This document shows, piece after piece, positions 24,206 through 32,797 of a DNA stretch of 64,000 bases; position 1 is the first letter of the stretch, and the number at the start of each line of letters is the position of its first letter. The DNA lies in assembly GCA_046533095.1 (NCBI GenBank), contig JAJQRA010000004.1, positions 1 through 64,000 on the forward strand, read 5' to 3'. This DNA comes from ZAX-1 sp046533095 (GTDB taxonomy: Bacteria > Bacillota > Clostridia > Lachnospirales > Lachnospiraceae). Both the position numbers and the translations under genes were made by a program. Under the pieces are notes generated by a model. That model was not told the origin of the DNA. It saw only the letters and a list, made by a program, of their open reading frames with translations, and ran no database searches.

Positions 24206-25870
24206 CTATACTTCCATGATAATTGGCATAATCATAGGCCTGCGTTTCGTTTTTTTCCATACATATTCACTTAGGCCATCTTTGATTTCCGTTTTTATTT
24301 TGCCCCAGTCCGTAATATTTTTCTCCACGCAATGATTGACGATATCGTTTAATACGTGCTTTGCCTCATCCATAAGGCTCTCGGAGCCTCTTACATAGAC
24401 AAATCCCCTCGTTACGATGTCAGGGCCTGCAAGCACTTGTCCACTTCCCGCCTCTAAGGTAAGTACTACAATGATGATCCCATCTTCTGAGAGGTGCTGC
24501 CGATCACGAAGGACGATATTGCCTACGTCCCCTACGCCTAGACCATCGACTAGGATGGTACCAACCGGTACCTCTCCAACCACTTCTGCGCCATCATTGT
24601 CAAGTTCTAGTACATCGCCCGATGAAAGTAAAAAGATATTGTCTTTGCTTATCCCTAAATCTTCCGCAAGCTTTGCCTGTGCTTTTAAATGCTTATACTC
24701 TCCATGGACAGGTATCGCATATTTCGGTTTTACAAGAGAATAGATCAATTTAATATCCTCTTGGCATGCATGCCCGGATACATGGGCATCTTGGAAAATA
24801 ACATCAGCACCTTTCATCGACAATTCGTTGATGACACGTGAAACTGCTTTTTCATTTCCGGGAATGGGATTCGAGCTAAAAATGACCGTATCACCCGGTT
24901 GAATTGTGACTTTCTTATGAATACTGGCCGCCATACGGGATAATGCCGCCATAGATTCGCCTTGGCTTCCAGTCGTAATAAGCACCGTCTGCTCCGCCGG
25001 ATAATTTTTCAGCTGTTCAATATCGATCAAGGTCTGGTCCGGAATATTTAAGTAGCCTAGCTCAGAAGCAATGGAAATAATATTGACCATGCTTCTTCCC
25101 TCTACGACCACCTTACGTCCAAACTTGTCTGCAGAATTTATGATCTGCTGCACACGGTCTACGTTAGAGGCAAAGGTTGCTACAATAATCCGCTTATTTG
25201 CATTGTCCGCAAATATATGGTCAAATGCTTTCCCTACCGTTCTTTCAGAGCTCGTATAGCCGGGACGCTCCGCATTGGTGCTATCGCACATTAACGCTAA
25301 AACTCCCTTTTTCCCGATTTCCCCAAACCGCTGCAAATCAATGGCATCTCCAAATACCGGGGTATAATCCACTTTAAAGTCACCTGTATGAATGATTGTC
25401 CCTGCCGGTGAATAGATTGCCAGAGCCGCCGCATCTGCAATGCTATGGTTTGTCCTTATAAATTCCACACGAAACGATCCCAAATTAATATGCTGTCCGT
25501 ATTTTACTGTTTTACGTTTTACTTTTGTAAGCATGTTGTGCTCTTTTAGCTTATGTTCGATGATGCCGAGCGTTAGTTTTGTCGCATAAATCGGTACATT
25601 AACCTCCCGCAGTACATAAGGGATTGCGCCAATATGATCTTCATGTCCATGTGTGATAAAAAATCCTTTCACCTTGTCAATGTTGTTTTTTAAGTAGGTA
25701 ATATCCGGTATAACCAAATCTATCCCTAACATGTCGTCTTCCGGAAAAGACAGGCCACAGTCCACAACGATAATACTGTCTTCGTATTCAAAGGCAGTAA
25801 TGTTCATTCCAATGAGTTCTAATCCCCCCAATGGAATGATTTTCAATTTTGAGTTTTGTTCTTTTTTCAA
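24206..25870 (-). CDS. rnj: Ribonuclease J
   Basis: 554 residues, full length. A metallo-beta-lactamase domain has FITHGHEDHIGAIPYVLRE (His/Asp zinc ligands, near residues 71-90), the downstream GDFKVDYTPV, the beta-CASP part (TGSQGE, FSSNPIPGNE, VSGHA) and a C-terminal domain ending RRPMIMPIIMEV. It should act as a 5'-3' exonuclease and endonuclease on mRNA and rRNA precursors. Translation begins at a TTG (25868-25870) with a strong AAGGAGGAGC site. This non-ATG start with a strong SD is the best-supported choice. Confidence 0.96.
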   Translation of the reverse strand: MKKEQNSKLKIIPLGGLELIGMNITAFEYEDSIIVVDCGLSFPEDDMLGIDLVIPDITYLKNNIDKVKGFFITHGHEDHIGAIPYVLREVNVPIYATKLTLGIIEHKLKEHNMLTKVKRKTVKYGQHINLGSFRVEFIRTNHSIADAAALAIYSPAGTIIHTGDFKVDYTPVFGDAIDLQRFGEIGKKGVLALMCDSTNAERPGYTSSERTVGKAFDHIFADNANKRIIVATFASNVDRVQQIINSADKFGRKVVVEGRSMVNIISIASELGYLNIPDQTLIDIEQLKNYPAEQTVLITTGSQGESMAALSRMAASIHKKVTIQPGDTVIFSSNPIPGNEKAVSRVINELSMKGADVIFQDAHVSGHACQEDIKLIYSLVKPKYAIPVHGEYKHLKAQAKLAEDLGISKDNIFLLSSGDVLELDNDGAEVVGEVPVGTILVDGLGVGDVGNIVLRDRQHLSEDGIIIVVLTLEAGSGQVLAGPDIVTRGFVYVRGSESLMDEAKHVLNDIVNHCVEKNITDWGKIKTEIKDGLSEYVWKKTKRRPMIMPIIMEV

Positions 25871-26080
25871 TTAATTGCTCCTCCTTATAAGTATGTATCG
25901 TAGTAATCAGGTTTCCGTTCCAGTCTTCTGCAAGCAGAAATCTTTGTTTTCATCGCCATAGAGCTTTCCCTCATGATAGCTTGTGATGTGTATCATGCAA
26001 TATTACGATTTCATAACACACATACCCGCCTTTTTAAACGGATACTTTCAATTAAGTCAAGTCTCAATCACAATTGTATG

Positions 26081-26353
26081 TTAAGATATAAAATCTACAT
26101 CTTCTAACATCTCTGAAAATATTTTTGACATATATTCCAATTCTTCTTGGGCCTCTACCATTTCATAAATAGCCTCTCCTTGTGGATCATCGCTCGTTCC
26201 TTCTGCTACATTTTTTAAAATAAATGCGTCAGAATCCCCCTTTTCTTCTACTGTCACTAAAATATAATCTATTCCATTCATTCGTGCCTGTTCCAGTATG
26301 TAAAACTCTACCATTTCATTGGCATTTTTAACATTAAATTTTACCTTATCCAT
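26081..26353 (-). CDS. DUF1292 protein (YrzB-like)
   Basis: 90 residues, acidic: VKFNVKNANEMVEFYILEQARMNGIDYILVTVEEKGDSDAFILKNVAE..., ending SEMLEDVDFI. This matches DUF1292, which in Firmicutes sits with ruvX and ireB, as it does here (ireB-ruvX-DUF1292). Function unknown. Its ribosome-binding site GGAAGGATATTGCGATAG is part of a duplicated 55-bp unit, and a decoy copy of the same SD plus ATG lies upstream. The 210-base gap to RNase J shows nothing recognisable. Confidence 0.8.
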   Translation of the reverse strand: MDKVKFNVKNANEMVEFYILEQARMNGIDYILVTVEEKGDSDAFILKNVAEGTSDDPQGEAIYEMVEAQEELEYMSKIFSEMLEDVDFIS

Positions 26354-26459
26354 CTATCGCAATATCCTTCCCAAATCGGTTCGATACGATTACTTTCCTT
26401 GTGCCCATCTATCGCAATATCCTTCCTAAATCGGTTCGACACGATTACTTTCCTTGTGT
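26350..26459. repeat. 55-bp tandem repeat, 2 copies, across the ruvX/DUF1292 junction
   Basis: Copies at 26350-26404 and 26405-26459 differ at about three positions. Each carries, on the minus strand, the end of ruvX (ACACAAGGAAAGTAA), then GGAAGGATATTGCGATAGATGG, the SD and start of the downstream gene. The upstream copy therefore creates a second SD-ATG that opens a 20-codon decoy frame. Confidence 0.92.
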
Positions 26460-26879
26460 ATTTGCCAAAAAATCCAAATATCCCTGCAAAATAAAAACCG
26501 CTGCCAGCTTATCCACATAGTCTTTTCGATTCTCTCTTCGGATACCGCCTTCCATCATGGTTCTGTTTGCCTCTACCGTGGTAAGCCGCTCATCCCATAG
26601 TACAACCGTAAGCCCTATTCTTCGCTCCAGCATGTCTTTAAACTCTATCGTTTTTGCACATCGTTCCCCTTGTGTATTGTTCATATTCTTTGGGTATCCG
26701 AGTACAATCCTATCCACTTCATATTGCGTCGCCAATTCTTCTATCCGTGCTAATGTCTGCCTTAATTTAGATTCCGATTTTCGCTTTATAATTTCTACGC
26801 CTTGCGCAGTCATAAGCAAGGCATCACTTACCGCAATGCCTACCGTCTTAGATCCAAAATCCAATCCCAATACTCGCAT
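26445..26879 (-). CDS. ruvX: RuvX/YqgF-family nuclease
   Basis: 144 residues with the RNase H-like fold signature MRVLGLDFGSKTVGIAVSDALL (first catalytic Asp), EVDRIVLGYPKNMNN, VVLWDERLTTVEANR (Glu) and KDYVDKLAAVFILQGYLD (Asp). Family members are implicated in Holliday-junction processing and 16S rRNA 5'-end maturation. Genes ireB upstream and DUF1292 downstream reproduce the conserved Firmicutes order. Its last codons lie in the 55-bp tandem duplication. Confidence 0.93.
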   Translation of the reverse strand: MRVLGLDFGSKTVGIAVSDALLMTAQGVEIIKRKSESKLRQTLARIEELATQYEVDRIVLGYPKNMNNTQGERCAKTIEFKDMLERRIGLTVVLWDERLTTVEANRTMMEGGIRRENRKDYVDKLAAVFILQGYLDFLANTQGK

Positions 26880-26956
26880 GTTGACCCCTTTAAACTAAAA
26901 TCCATATGGACCTTAGCCCTTTTCGTTTTAGTCCCTCCTATCTGTTTTAGCAGATA

Positions 26957-27229
26957 TTATTCCCATTCATTTGATTTAATATACTGACGTAGTATTTCTT
27001 CTACCAGCTCATCACGCTCCACCTTCATAATCAGGCTTCTTGCATTCTTATGGCTCGTAATATAAGTGGGATCGCCAGACATAATATAGCCTACAATCTG
27101 ATTTACCGGATTGTAGCCTTTTTCCTTAAGTGCCCGATAAATAAGATCAAGCACTTCATCTACGCCTATCTGCTGTTCTTTCTCCACTTTGAAATATTGT
27201 GTATTGCTTTTATCCTGCATATTTTTCAC
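26957..27229 (-). CDS. ireB: IreB family regulatory phosphoprotein
   Basis: 90 residues matching the DUF965/IreB family: GVDEVLDLIYRALKEKGYNPVNQIVGYIMSGDPTYITSHKNARSLIMKVERDELVEEILRQYI. In Enterococcus, IreB is phosphorylated by the Ser/Thr kinase IreK and limits cephalosporin resistance. Thr residues in the N-terminal region would be the phosphorylation sites. Position upstream of ruvX is the conserved one. Confidence 0.93.
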   Translation of the reverse strand: MKNMQDKSNTQYFKVEKEQQIGVDEVLDLIYRALKEKGYNPVNQIVGYIMSGDPTYITSHKNARSLIMKVERDELVEEILRQYIKSNEWE

Positions 27230-27300
27230 GCCCTTATTTTCTTGCTCTTTCGTCCTTTTAATGTTTCTTTACTTCATTCTAATATAAAACGACAGAAAAT

Positions 27301-28728
27301 TCAATCTATATTTTCTTCCAATGCATCTTCCATCAAAAAAATATGGCTATTTCCGTAGGTTTTGACCTTACTTTTCATTATTTTATTATCTAAATGCTCC
27401 TCTGATACGACCAACGCCTTTACATATTCCCTTGTATGCCCACTGCAATAGCTGTTCCCCTCAAATAATACTCGCTCTTCAAAGAGCACTTCGGTTTCTT
27501 TATTTTGATACCATGATAAAAATTCCTGTTTCATTATTTTTGTATCTTCAAAGAGCTGGCTACTGCGGCAATTCTTTATATTCTGCGCAACCTGATGTTC
27601 CATTTGGGCCGCTTTTGTTCCCTTTCGCCTTGAATATTTGAAAATGTGTACTTCAAAAAAAGCAATTTCTTTTAAAAATTTTCTGGTCGTTTCAAATTCT
27701 TCTTGCGTTTCACCCGGAAATCCTACGATGATATCCGTTGTGATTGCCGGATGTTTAAAATACTTGCGCAGCAGTTCACATCCTTTTTTATATTCCCCAC
27801 AATCATATTTTCGATTCATGCGCTTTAATGTTTCATCGCATCCGCTTTGCAAGGATAAATGAAAATGTGGGCATATTTTAGGAAGCGTTGCAATCGTCCG
27901 TACAAATTCTTCGGTTACAATCTGTGGTTCTAAGGAACTAAGGCGGATTCGCTTTATCCCCTCCACGGCATGAATCTCCTTTAGCAAATTTAGAAGGCTA
28001 TCATTTAAATCCACACCATAGGAGCTTAAATGAATTCCCGCTAACACAACCTCCTTATACCCATTTTGTGCAAGGCGCCCTACCTCTGCTATAATATCTT
28101 CCCTTTTACGGCTTCTGACCCGCCCTCTTGCAAGGGGGATGATGCAGTAGCTGCAAAATTGGTTGCAGCCATCCTGCACTTTTATAAATGCCCTTGTATT
28201 TACAGCCGTCCGGTCTATCTGCATCTCTTCGTATTCCTGTTTTGCGTTTCGGTCAAGAATTCTTGAATCTACTCTTTTATGGCTGCCACCCGCTTGGTTT
28301 CCTTCTCCCGCTTGATTGCCACTCTCCTTTAGGGCACTGCCCTCTTGCAAGGAATGGAATGTCTCATGCCTTTTTTGCAGGGAATGGTGTTCAAATTCTT
28401 CCAATAATGCGACTAATTCATGTTTTTTGTCATTGCCAATTAAAATATCTATCGCTTCATCTTCTCTTATCTGAGCCTCTGCAGTCTGTACATAGCAGCC
28501 GGCGGCAACTACGATACTGTCCGGATTTCGTTTTCTCGCCCTATGGAGCATCTGCCTGGATTTTCGATCTGCAATATTCGTCACGGAACAAGTATTAATC
28601 ACATATACATCGGCACATGCCCCAAATGGCACAATCTCATATCCATTTTGTTCTAAAAGCTGCTGCATAGCATCTGTTTCATACGCATTTACTTTACAGC
28701 CTAAATTATGAAGGGCCGCTTTTTTCAC
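27301..28728 (-). CDS. mtaB: tRNA t6A37 methylthiotransferase MtaB
   Basis: 475 residues. N-terminal MTTase domain with three cluster cysteines (LGCKVNAYE, VINTCSVTN, VVAAGCYVQ). Radical-SAM domain with CNQFCSYCIIPLARGRVRSR near residues 190-209. C-terminal TRAM-like region. It converts t6A37 to ms2t6A37 in tRNAs reading ANN codons. Most MtaB proteins are about 430-440 residues. The excess lies in a low-complexity insert at about 115-155 with internal repeats (HSLQ...HSLQ, NQAGEGNQAGG) between the two main domains. GTG start at 28726-28728 preceded by AGGAGAG. Encoded apart from ireB with its own upstream region. Confidence 0.93.
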   Translation of the reverse strand: MKKAALHNLGCKVNAYETDAMQQLLEQNGYEIVPFGACADVYVINTCSVTNIADRKSRQMLHRARKRNPDSIVVAAGCYVQTAEAQIREDEAIDILIGNDKKHELVALLEEFEHHSLQKRHETFHSLQEGSALKESGNQAGEGNQAGGSHKRVDSRILDRNAKQEYEEMQIDRTAVNTRAFIKVQDGCNQFCSYCIIPLARGRVRSRKREDIIAEVGRLAQNGYKEVVLAGIHLSSYGVDLNDSLLNLLKEIHAVEGIKRIRLSSLEPQIVTEEFVRTIATLPKICPHFHLSLQSGCDETLKRMNRKYDCGEYKKGCELLRKYFKHPAITTDIIVGFPGETQEEFETTRKFLKEIAFFEVHIFKYSRRKGTKAAQMEHQVAQNIKNCRSSQLFEDTKIMKQEFLSWYQNKETEVLFEERVLFEGNSYCSGHTREYVKALVVSEEHLDNKIMKSKVKTYGNSHIFLMEDALEENID

Positions 28729-28832
28729 GATCTACCACTCTCCTATCTCAAAATTGCCCTAATCTTATCAAATTAAAGTCAAACTGCCGAAAATCCTGCC
28801 TGTTTTTCAGGTTTAAATTAGCTATAGTGCTA

Positions 28833-28861
28833 TTGACTTTTCCAATTAAAAACGTTACTAT
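28833..28861 (+). promoter_or_regulatory. Promoter of the HPr-like gene
   Basis: -35 TTGACT (28833-28838), 17-bp spacer, -10 TACTAT (28856-28861), about 150 bases before the HPr-like ATG. The rest of 28729-29014 shows no gene. The mtaB promoter should also lie here on the other strand. Confidence 0.5.
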
Positions 28862-29014
28862 AAGAGAAAATATTAGTTATTTACTTCAATTCCCATTTAT
28901 CCGCTTAACGGATATCGGCACAATAGGAAAAGCCTGTTGTAACACACCATGATGGTGAACGGTTTCTTTCTATCTAATATTTAAACTATGTTCATTTTAT
29001 AAGGAGGCTTTTAT

Positions 29015-29245
29015 ATGAAAACAGTACAAATTTCTTTAAATTCTATTGACAAGGTAAAATCTTTTGTAAATTCGATTACAAAGTTCGAATTTGACTTCGA
29101 TCTGATTTCCGGAAGATACGTAATTGATGCAAAGTCCATCATGGGTATTTTCAGTCTTGACCTATCAAAACCTATCGACCTTGCTATCCACGCTGAAGCA
29201 AGCTTAGATGAGATTTTAGAAGTATTAAGCCCATACATAATCTAA
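29015..29245 (+). CDS. HPr-like protein lacking the active-site histidine
   Basis: 76 residues with the HPr fold pattern: KTVQISLNSIDKVKSFVNSITKFEFDFDLISGRYVIDAKSIMGIFSLDLSKPIDLAIH... LDEILEVLSPYI. The regulatory Ser46 context (DAKSIMGI) is kept, but the GLHARPA loop with the phosphorylatable His15 is missing. It therefore cannot pass phosphate in the sugar PTS. Like Crh it might be phosphorylated on Ser and act with CcpA, or it may be a structural relic. Strong SD AAGGAGG. Plus strand, alone between minus-strand operons, with its own promoter and a terminator downstream. Confidence 0.8.
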   Translation: MKTVQISLNSIDKVKSFVNSITKFEFDFDLISGRYVIDAKSIMGIFSLDLSKPIDLAIHAEASLDEILEVLSPYII

Positions 29246-29274
29246 TCTGGATCCTAGGGCAGTGCTTTATCTAC

Positions 29275-29385
29275 GAAGCTTGATTGGAACCACCACATGC
29301 GTTGGGCTTGAGCAAATCTTGCTAAGTGTCTTGGTGTGCTTTCACACCAGCTTTGAAAATATCTCACGAAGTGTTCCATGCATTT
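29275..29385. other. Intergenic segment sharing a ~65-bp motif with the rpsT leader
   Basis: Near 29326-29380 the sequence reads AAGTGT..GGTGTGCTTTCACACC, then after about 26 bases CGAAGTGTTCCATG. The rpsT leader (48423-48480) has AAGTGG..GGTGTACTTTCACACT, then after a similar gap CCAAGTGTTCCATG. The small hairpin GTGTGCTTTCACAC is common to both. It may be a dispersed structured element. Only two copies are visible here. Confidence 0.4.
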
Positions 29386-29412
29386 CCCCATGAACTTCAT
29401 GGGGAGTTTTTA
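29386..29412 (+). terminator. Terminator downstream of the HPr-like gene
   Basis: A 9-bp perfect stem CCCCATGAA/TTCATGGGG around a single loop-side C, followed by AGTTTTTATTT. It faces the end of the thiI repeats from the other strand. Confidence 0.85.
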
Positions 29413-29421
29413 TTTCTTCAG

Positions 29422-29595
29422 CCACAGTCAATTCCGTATCTTCTATGGCTTTTTGTACCATTTCTTCAATCTGTGTCAACCACAATCAATTCCGTATCTT
29501 CTATGGCTTTTTGTACCATTTCTTCAATCTGCGCCAACCACAGTCAATTCTGTACCTTCTATCGCTTTTTGTACCATTTCTTCAATCTGTGCCTC
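29422..29595. repeat. 58-bp tandem repeat, 3 copies, covering the 3' end of thiI
   Basis: Copies at 29422-29479, 29480-29537 and 29538-29595. The unit encodes the thiI C-terminal helix (IEEMVQKAIE-TEL-V). Because 58 is not a multiple of three, each junction shifts frame, and thiI now stops at the first junction. Reading the outermost copy alone in the thiI frame would continue to about 29330. Confidence 0.92.
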
Positions 29596-30708
29596 CAATT
29601 TTTGTTCGGAACGCCTGATAATATTTAGATTCGGCTTTGTAACAGGATGTTTTGCCACAAAAATAGTGCAGCAGTCCTCGTAGGGCAGGATTGATGTTTC
29701 ATATGTCCCAATTTTTTCAGATACCGCTATAATCTCCTGCTTGTCAAATCCAATTAGAGGGCGATAAACGGGCAAGGTACACACTTCATTTGTCGCTACT
29801 AACGACTTCATCGTCTGACTTGCCACTTGTCCAATACTTTCACCTGTAACGAGTCCTAGGCAGCCTGTTTCTTTTGCAAAATGCTCTGCTATTTTCATCA
29901 TATAGCGGCGCATAATAATCGTCAGCTCTTCATGGGGGCATTTTTCATAAATATAAAGCTGTATATCCGTAAAATTTACGACATGCAAATAAACCGGGCC
30001 GGCATAGCGTGCAACAATTTTTGCCAAATCAACCACTTTTTGTTTCGCGCGCTCACTGGTATAGGGTGGCGCATGAAAATAGACGGCATCTATTTTAACA
30101 CCTCTTTTGGCTATCATATAGCCGGCTACCGGACTGTCGATACCACCGGATAATAGCAACATTGCCTTTCCGTTGGTTCCTACCGGCATTCCACCGGGAC
30201 CTTTTATAATTTCAGAATAGATATTTATTTTTTTACGTATTTCTACGTTCAGCAAAATACCCGGCTGATGTACATCTACACGCATTTGTGGAAATGCCTC
30301 TAATATTTTCCCGCCTAATGCCGCATTTATTTCCATAGAATCCATCGGGTAATCTTTGCTTGCACGCCTTGCACTTACCTTAAATGTTTTGTTCTTATCC
30401 GGATACCGTACGTCTAAATAGGCAATGGCATCTTCTACCAACTTGTCAAATCCGGCATTTTCCACCTGTACAACCGGACAAATGCCTACGATACCAAATA
30501 CCTTTTTAAGGCTCTCTACCGTTTCGTCAAAGTCATAGTCGCCTACTGTTTCAATATAAATGCGCCCCTGCTCTTTCCGAACAAGAAAATCACCATCTAT
30601 CGGCTTTAAAGCAGATTTTATCTGATGCACCAGTGCATCTTCAAACAGATGACGGTTTTTCCCTTTGATTCCAATTTCTCCATATTTTACTAAAAATGCT
30701 TTAAACAT
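29524..30708 (-). CDS. thiI: tRNA 4-thiouridine sulfurtransferase
   Basis: 394 residues from the ATG at 30706-30708. N-terminal ferredoxin-like/THUMP domain (FLVKYGEIGIKGKNRHLFED... EVRKKINIYSEIIKG), then a PP-loop adenylation domain with MLLLSGGIDSPVAGYMIAKRG near residues 182-202 and EDCCTIFVAKHPVTKPN near the end. It adenylates U8 of tRNA and inserts sulfur (s4U). No C-terminal rhodanese domain, as usual in Firmicutes. A cysteine desulfurase gene lies just upstream. SD AAGGGAG is in a triplicated junction unit. The C-terminus is cut by a 58-bp tandem duplication that introduces a stop. Confidence 0.94.
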   Translation of the reverse strand: MFKAFLVKYGEIGIKGKNRHLFEDALVHQIKSALKPIDGDFLVRKEQGRIYIETVGDYDFDETVESLKKVFGIVGICPVVQVENAGFDKLVEDAIAYLDVRYPDKNKTFKVSARRASKDYPMDSMEINAALGGKILEAFPQMRVDVHQPGILLNVEIRKKINIYSEIIKGPGGMPVGTNGKAMLLLSGGIDSPVAGYMIAKRGVKIDAVYFHAPPYTSERAKQKVVDLAKIVARYAGPVYLHVVNFTDIQLYIYEKCPHEELTIIMRRYMMKIAEHFAKETGCLGLVTGESIGQVASQTMKSLVATNEVCTLPVYRPLIGFDKQEIIAVSEKIGTYETSILPYEDCCTIFVAKHPVTKPNLNIIRRSEQKLEAQIEEMVQKAIEGTELTVVGAD

Positions 30709-30898
30709 CAATTTCTCCCTTTCATGCCTTGTATCCTTTTGCAGATCAACAAAAAAGAGCCAAACCTTTTATCCATTTGAGCAATTTCTCCCCTTCATGC
30801 TTTGCATACTTTTGCAGCATCGGCAAAAAAGTCAAACCTTTTATCCATTTGAGCAATTTCTCCCCTTAATGCCTTGTATACTTTTGCAGCATCGGCAC
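30709..30898. repeat. ~72-bp tandem repeat, about 2.6 copies, across the nifS/thiI junction
   Basis: Units begin at 30709, 30782 and 30854, the last running into the 3' end of nifS. On the minus strand each unit contains nifS-tail sequence (GATGCTGCAAAAGTA), then AAGGGGAGAAATTG, the thiI ribosome-binding site. Three SD copies result. The upstream ones are followed by CTCAAATGG, opening 17- to 22-codon decoy frames. Confidence 0.9.
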
Positions 30899-32029
30899 CA
30901 GTTCTTTTAACGTCTGTATGCAATATTGCACTTCTTCTCGCGTATTCATTTTACTAAAGCTAAACCGAAGGGTGGATGCTAGGTACTCGCTCCTTATCCC
31001 CATATTTTTTAACGTATTGCTTACCGCCGGTTTATTAGAAGCACAGGCGCTTCCCGCCGAAACATAGATCCCACGGTCTTCCAATGCATGTAAAAGCACT
31101 TCAGCCTTCACGCCATCAAAGCTGACGCTCACGATATGGGGGGCACTTTCCCGACCTATTTTCCCATTCATATGTGCCCATGGGTTGTCTTTTATTTCAT
31201 TGCAAAAATATTCTTTGATTTCATATAAATGATTGATGGTATCGTAAAAATTTTCATAGCTTTCTTCTGCGGCCCTTAAAAGCCCTGCGATGCCGGCAAC
31301 ATTTTCTGTACCGGAACGTAGGCCCCCCTGCTGCCCGCCGCCAAACAGTATTGGCTTTATCTTTGTCTTTTCTTTGACAAACAAAAATCCAACTCCTTTT
31401 GGCCCATGTATCTTATGCCCGCTGACAGACATTAGATCAATGCCTTCCCGCTTTGGATAAATCATATATTTCCCATATGCTTGAATTGCATCTACATGGA
31501 ACAGGGTAGCGGGATTTGCTTCTTTTATGAGCTTGCCCGCCTCTTTTATCGGCTGTACCGCACCAATTTCATTGTTGACATACATGATGGAAACAAGGAT
31601 TGTCTCTTTTGTAAGGGCAGCTTTTAATTGGTCTAATCGGATCATTCCATCTTTATCAACATCTAAATACGTCACCGTAAAGCCTTCTCCCTCCAAAAAT
31701 GCCATGGAATCAAGAACAGCCGGGTGCTCAATCTTTGTCGTAATCAAATGCATTCCAGCCCGTTTATTTGCCATTGCAGAGCCAATGACGGCAAGATTAA
31801 CCGCCTCCGTTCCACCGGAAGTAAAAATCAGTTCTTTCCCGCTTATTTTTAATGTCTTCGCAATCTGTTCTTTTGCCTGTTTTATATAAATTTCTGCCTC
31901 TAGCCCTTTGCGGTGCATAGACGATGGATTCCCATAATCTTTTAAAAATACCTCTGCCATGATATCTGCCACGCTTTTTAAGCATTGGGTCGTTGCCGCA
32001 TTGTCAAAATAAATTTCGATCGTTTTCAA
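30866..32029 (-). CDS. Cysteine desulfurase (NifS/IscS-like)
   Basis: 387 residues, PLP enzyme. IYFDNAATT at the start, HIDAIQAYGK-type Asp region (LFHVDAIQAYGKYMI), the PLP Lys in MSVSGHKIHGPKGVGFLFV near residue 205, and the mobile Cys loop VSAGSACASN near 327. It takes sulfur from cysteine as a persulfide, most likely for ThiI immediately downstream, matching the nifZ-thiI pair of Bacillus. TTG start at 32027-32029 with GAGGC upstream, 12 bases after rsmE. Confidence 0.93.
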   Translation of the reverse strand: MKTIEIYFDNAATTQCLKSVADIMAEVFLKDYGNPSSMHRKGLEAEIYIKQAKEQIAKTLKISGKELIFTSGGTEAVNLAVIGSAMANKRAGMHLITTKIEHPAVLDSMAFLEGEGFTVTYLDVDKDGMIRLDQLKAALTKETILVSIMYVNNEIGAVQPIKEAGKLIKEANPATLFHVDAIQAYGKYMIYPKREGIDLMSVSGHKIHGPKGVGFLFVKEKTKIKPILFGGGQQGGLRSGTENVAGIAGLLRAAEESYENFYDTINHLYEIKEYFCNEIKDNPWAHMNGKIGRESAPHIVSVSFDGVKAEVLLHALEDRGIYVSAGSACASNKPAVSNTLKNMGIRSEYLASTLRFSFSKMNTREEVQYCIQTLKELVPMLQKYTRH

Positions 32030-32041
32030 ATTGTCTTGCCT

Positions 32042-32791
32042 CTAGTCCTCTAAATGATAAAGTAAAATGGAAAGCATCGTAAGGCCTGCCGTTTCCGTAC
32101 GTAAAATACGTTTCCCTAAAGACAGCAAGTGTGCAGTCTCCTGTACCAATTTTATTTCTTGTTTATCAAATCCACCCTCCGGCCCGATGAATACACCAAT
32201 TAAAGCCGCGTCGCCGATGTTTTTCATCACTTCTTTTGTATAAGTCATCCCAGTTTCATTTTCATAGGGCACTAGCCTTATGTCCATTGTTTGGGCATAA
32301 CCTACGGCATCGGCAAAGTCCATGACTGCATGCACATTTGGTATAATGCTTCGTTTTGCCTGCTTTGCGGCACTTTGCGCGATAGCCTGCCACCGTTTTA
32401 TTTTTGCATCCGCTTTTGCCCCGGCAAGCTTTACTACACAGTTTCGCATAGCCACCGGAACGATTTCATAGGCACCAAGCTCTACTGCTTTTTGTATCAC
32501 CCATTCCATTTTATCCCCTTTGGGCAAACCTTGAAACAAAACGATTTTTGCGGGCAGTTCTGTACTTTCCCGGTCTTTGTATAAAATACGGGCAAAGGCG
32601 GTTTCGCCCTCCCTGCTATTTCCACTAAAATATTCTAGTTCACAGAAATAATCCTGCCCCTGCCGATTGCTGATACGCAGTTGCGTACCCGGTTTCATAC
32701 GCAGAACATGCCGCATATGATTGACATCTTCACCGGCAATCCATATCTGGGTTTCCCCTATTTGATGGTCCTCTACAAAAAATTGAAACAT
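32042..32791 (-). CDS. rsmE: 16S rRNA m3U1498 methyltransferase
   Basis: 249 residues, usual length. N-terminal PUA-like part (FFVEDHQIGETQIWIAGEDVNHMRHVLRMKPGTQLRISN) and C-terminal SPOUT methyltransferase with IGVFIGPEGGFDKQEI and LGKRILRTETAGLTML, the knot that binds SAM. It lies 6 bases after prmA, a conserved pairing in Firmicutes next to the dnaK operon. Confidence 0.96.
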   Translation of the reverse strand: MFQFFVEDHQIGETQIWIAGEDVNHMRHVLRMKPGTQLRISNRQGQDYFCELEYFSGNSREGETAFARILYKDRESTELPAKIVLFQGLPKGDKMEWVIQKAVELGAYEIVPVAMRNCVVKLAGAKADAKIKRWQAIAQSAAKQAKRSIIPNVHAVMDFADAVGYAQTMDIRLVPYENETGMTYTKEVMKNIGDAALIGVFIGPEGGFDKQEIKLVQETAHLLSLGKRILRTETAGLTMLSILLYHLED

Positions 32792-32797
32792 CCTACC

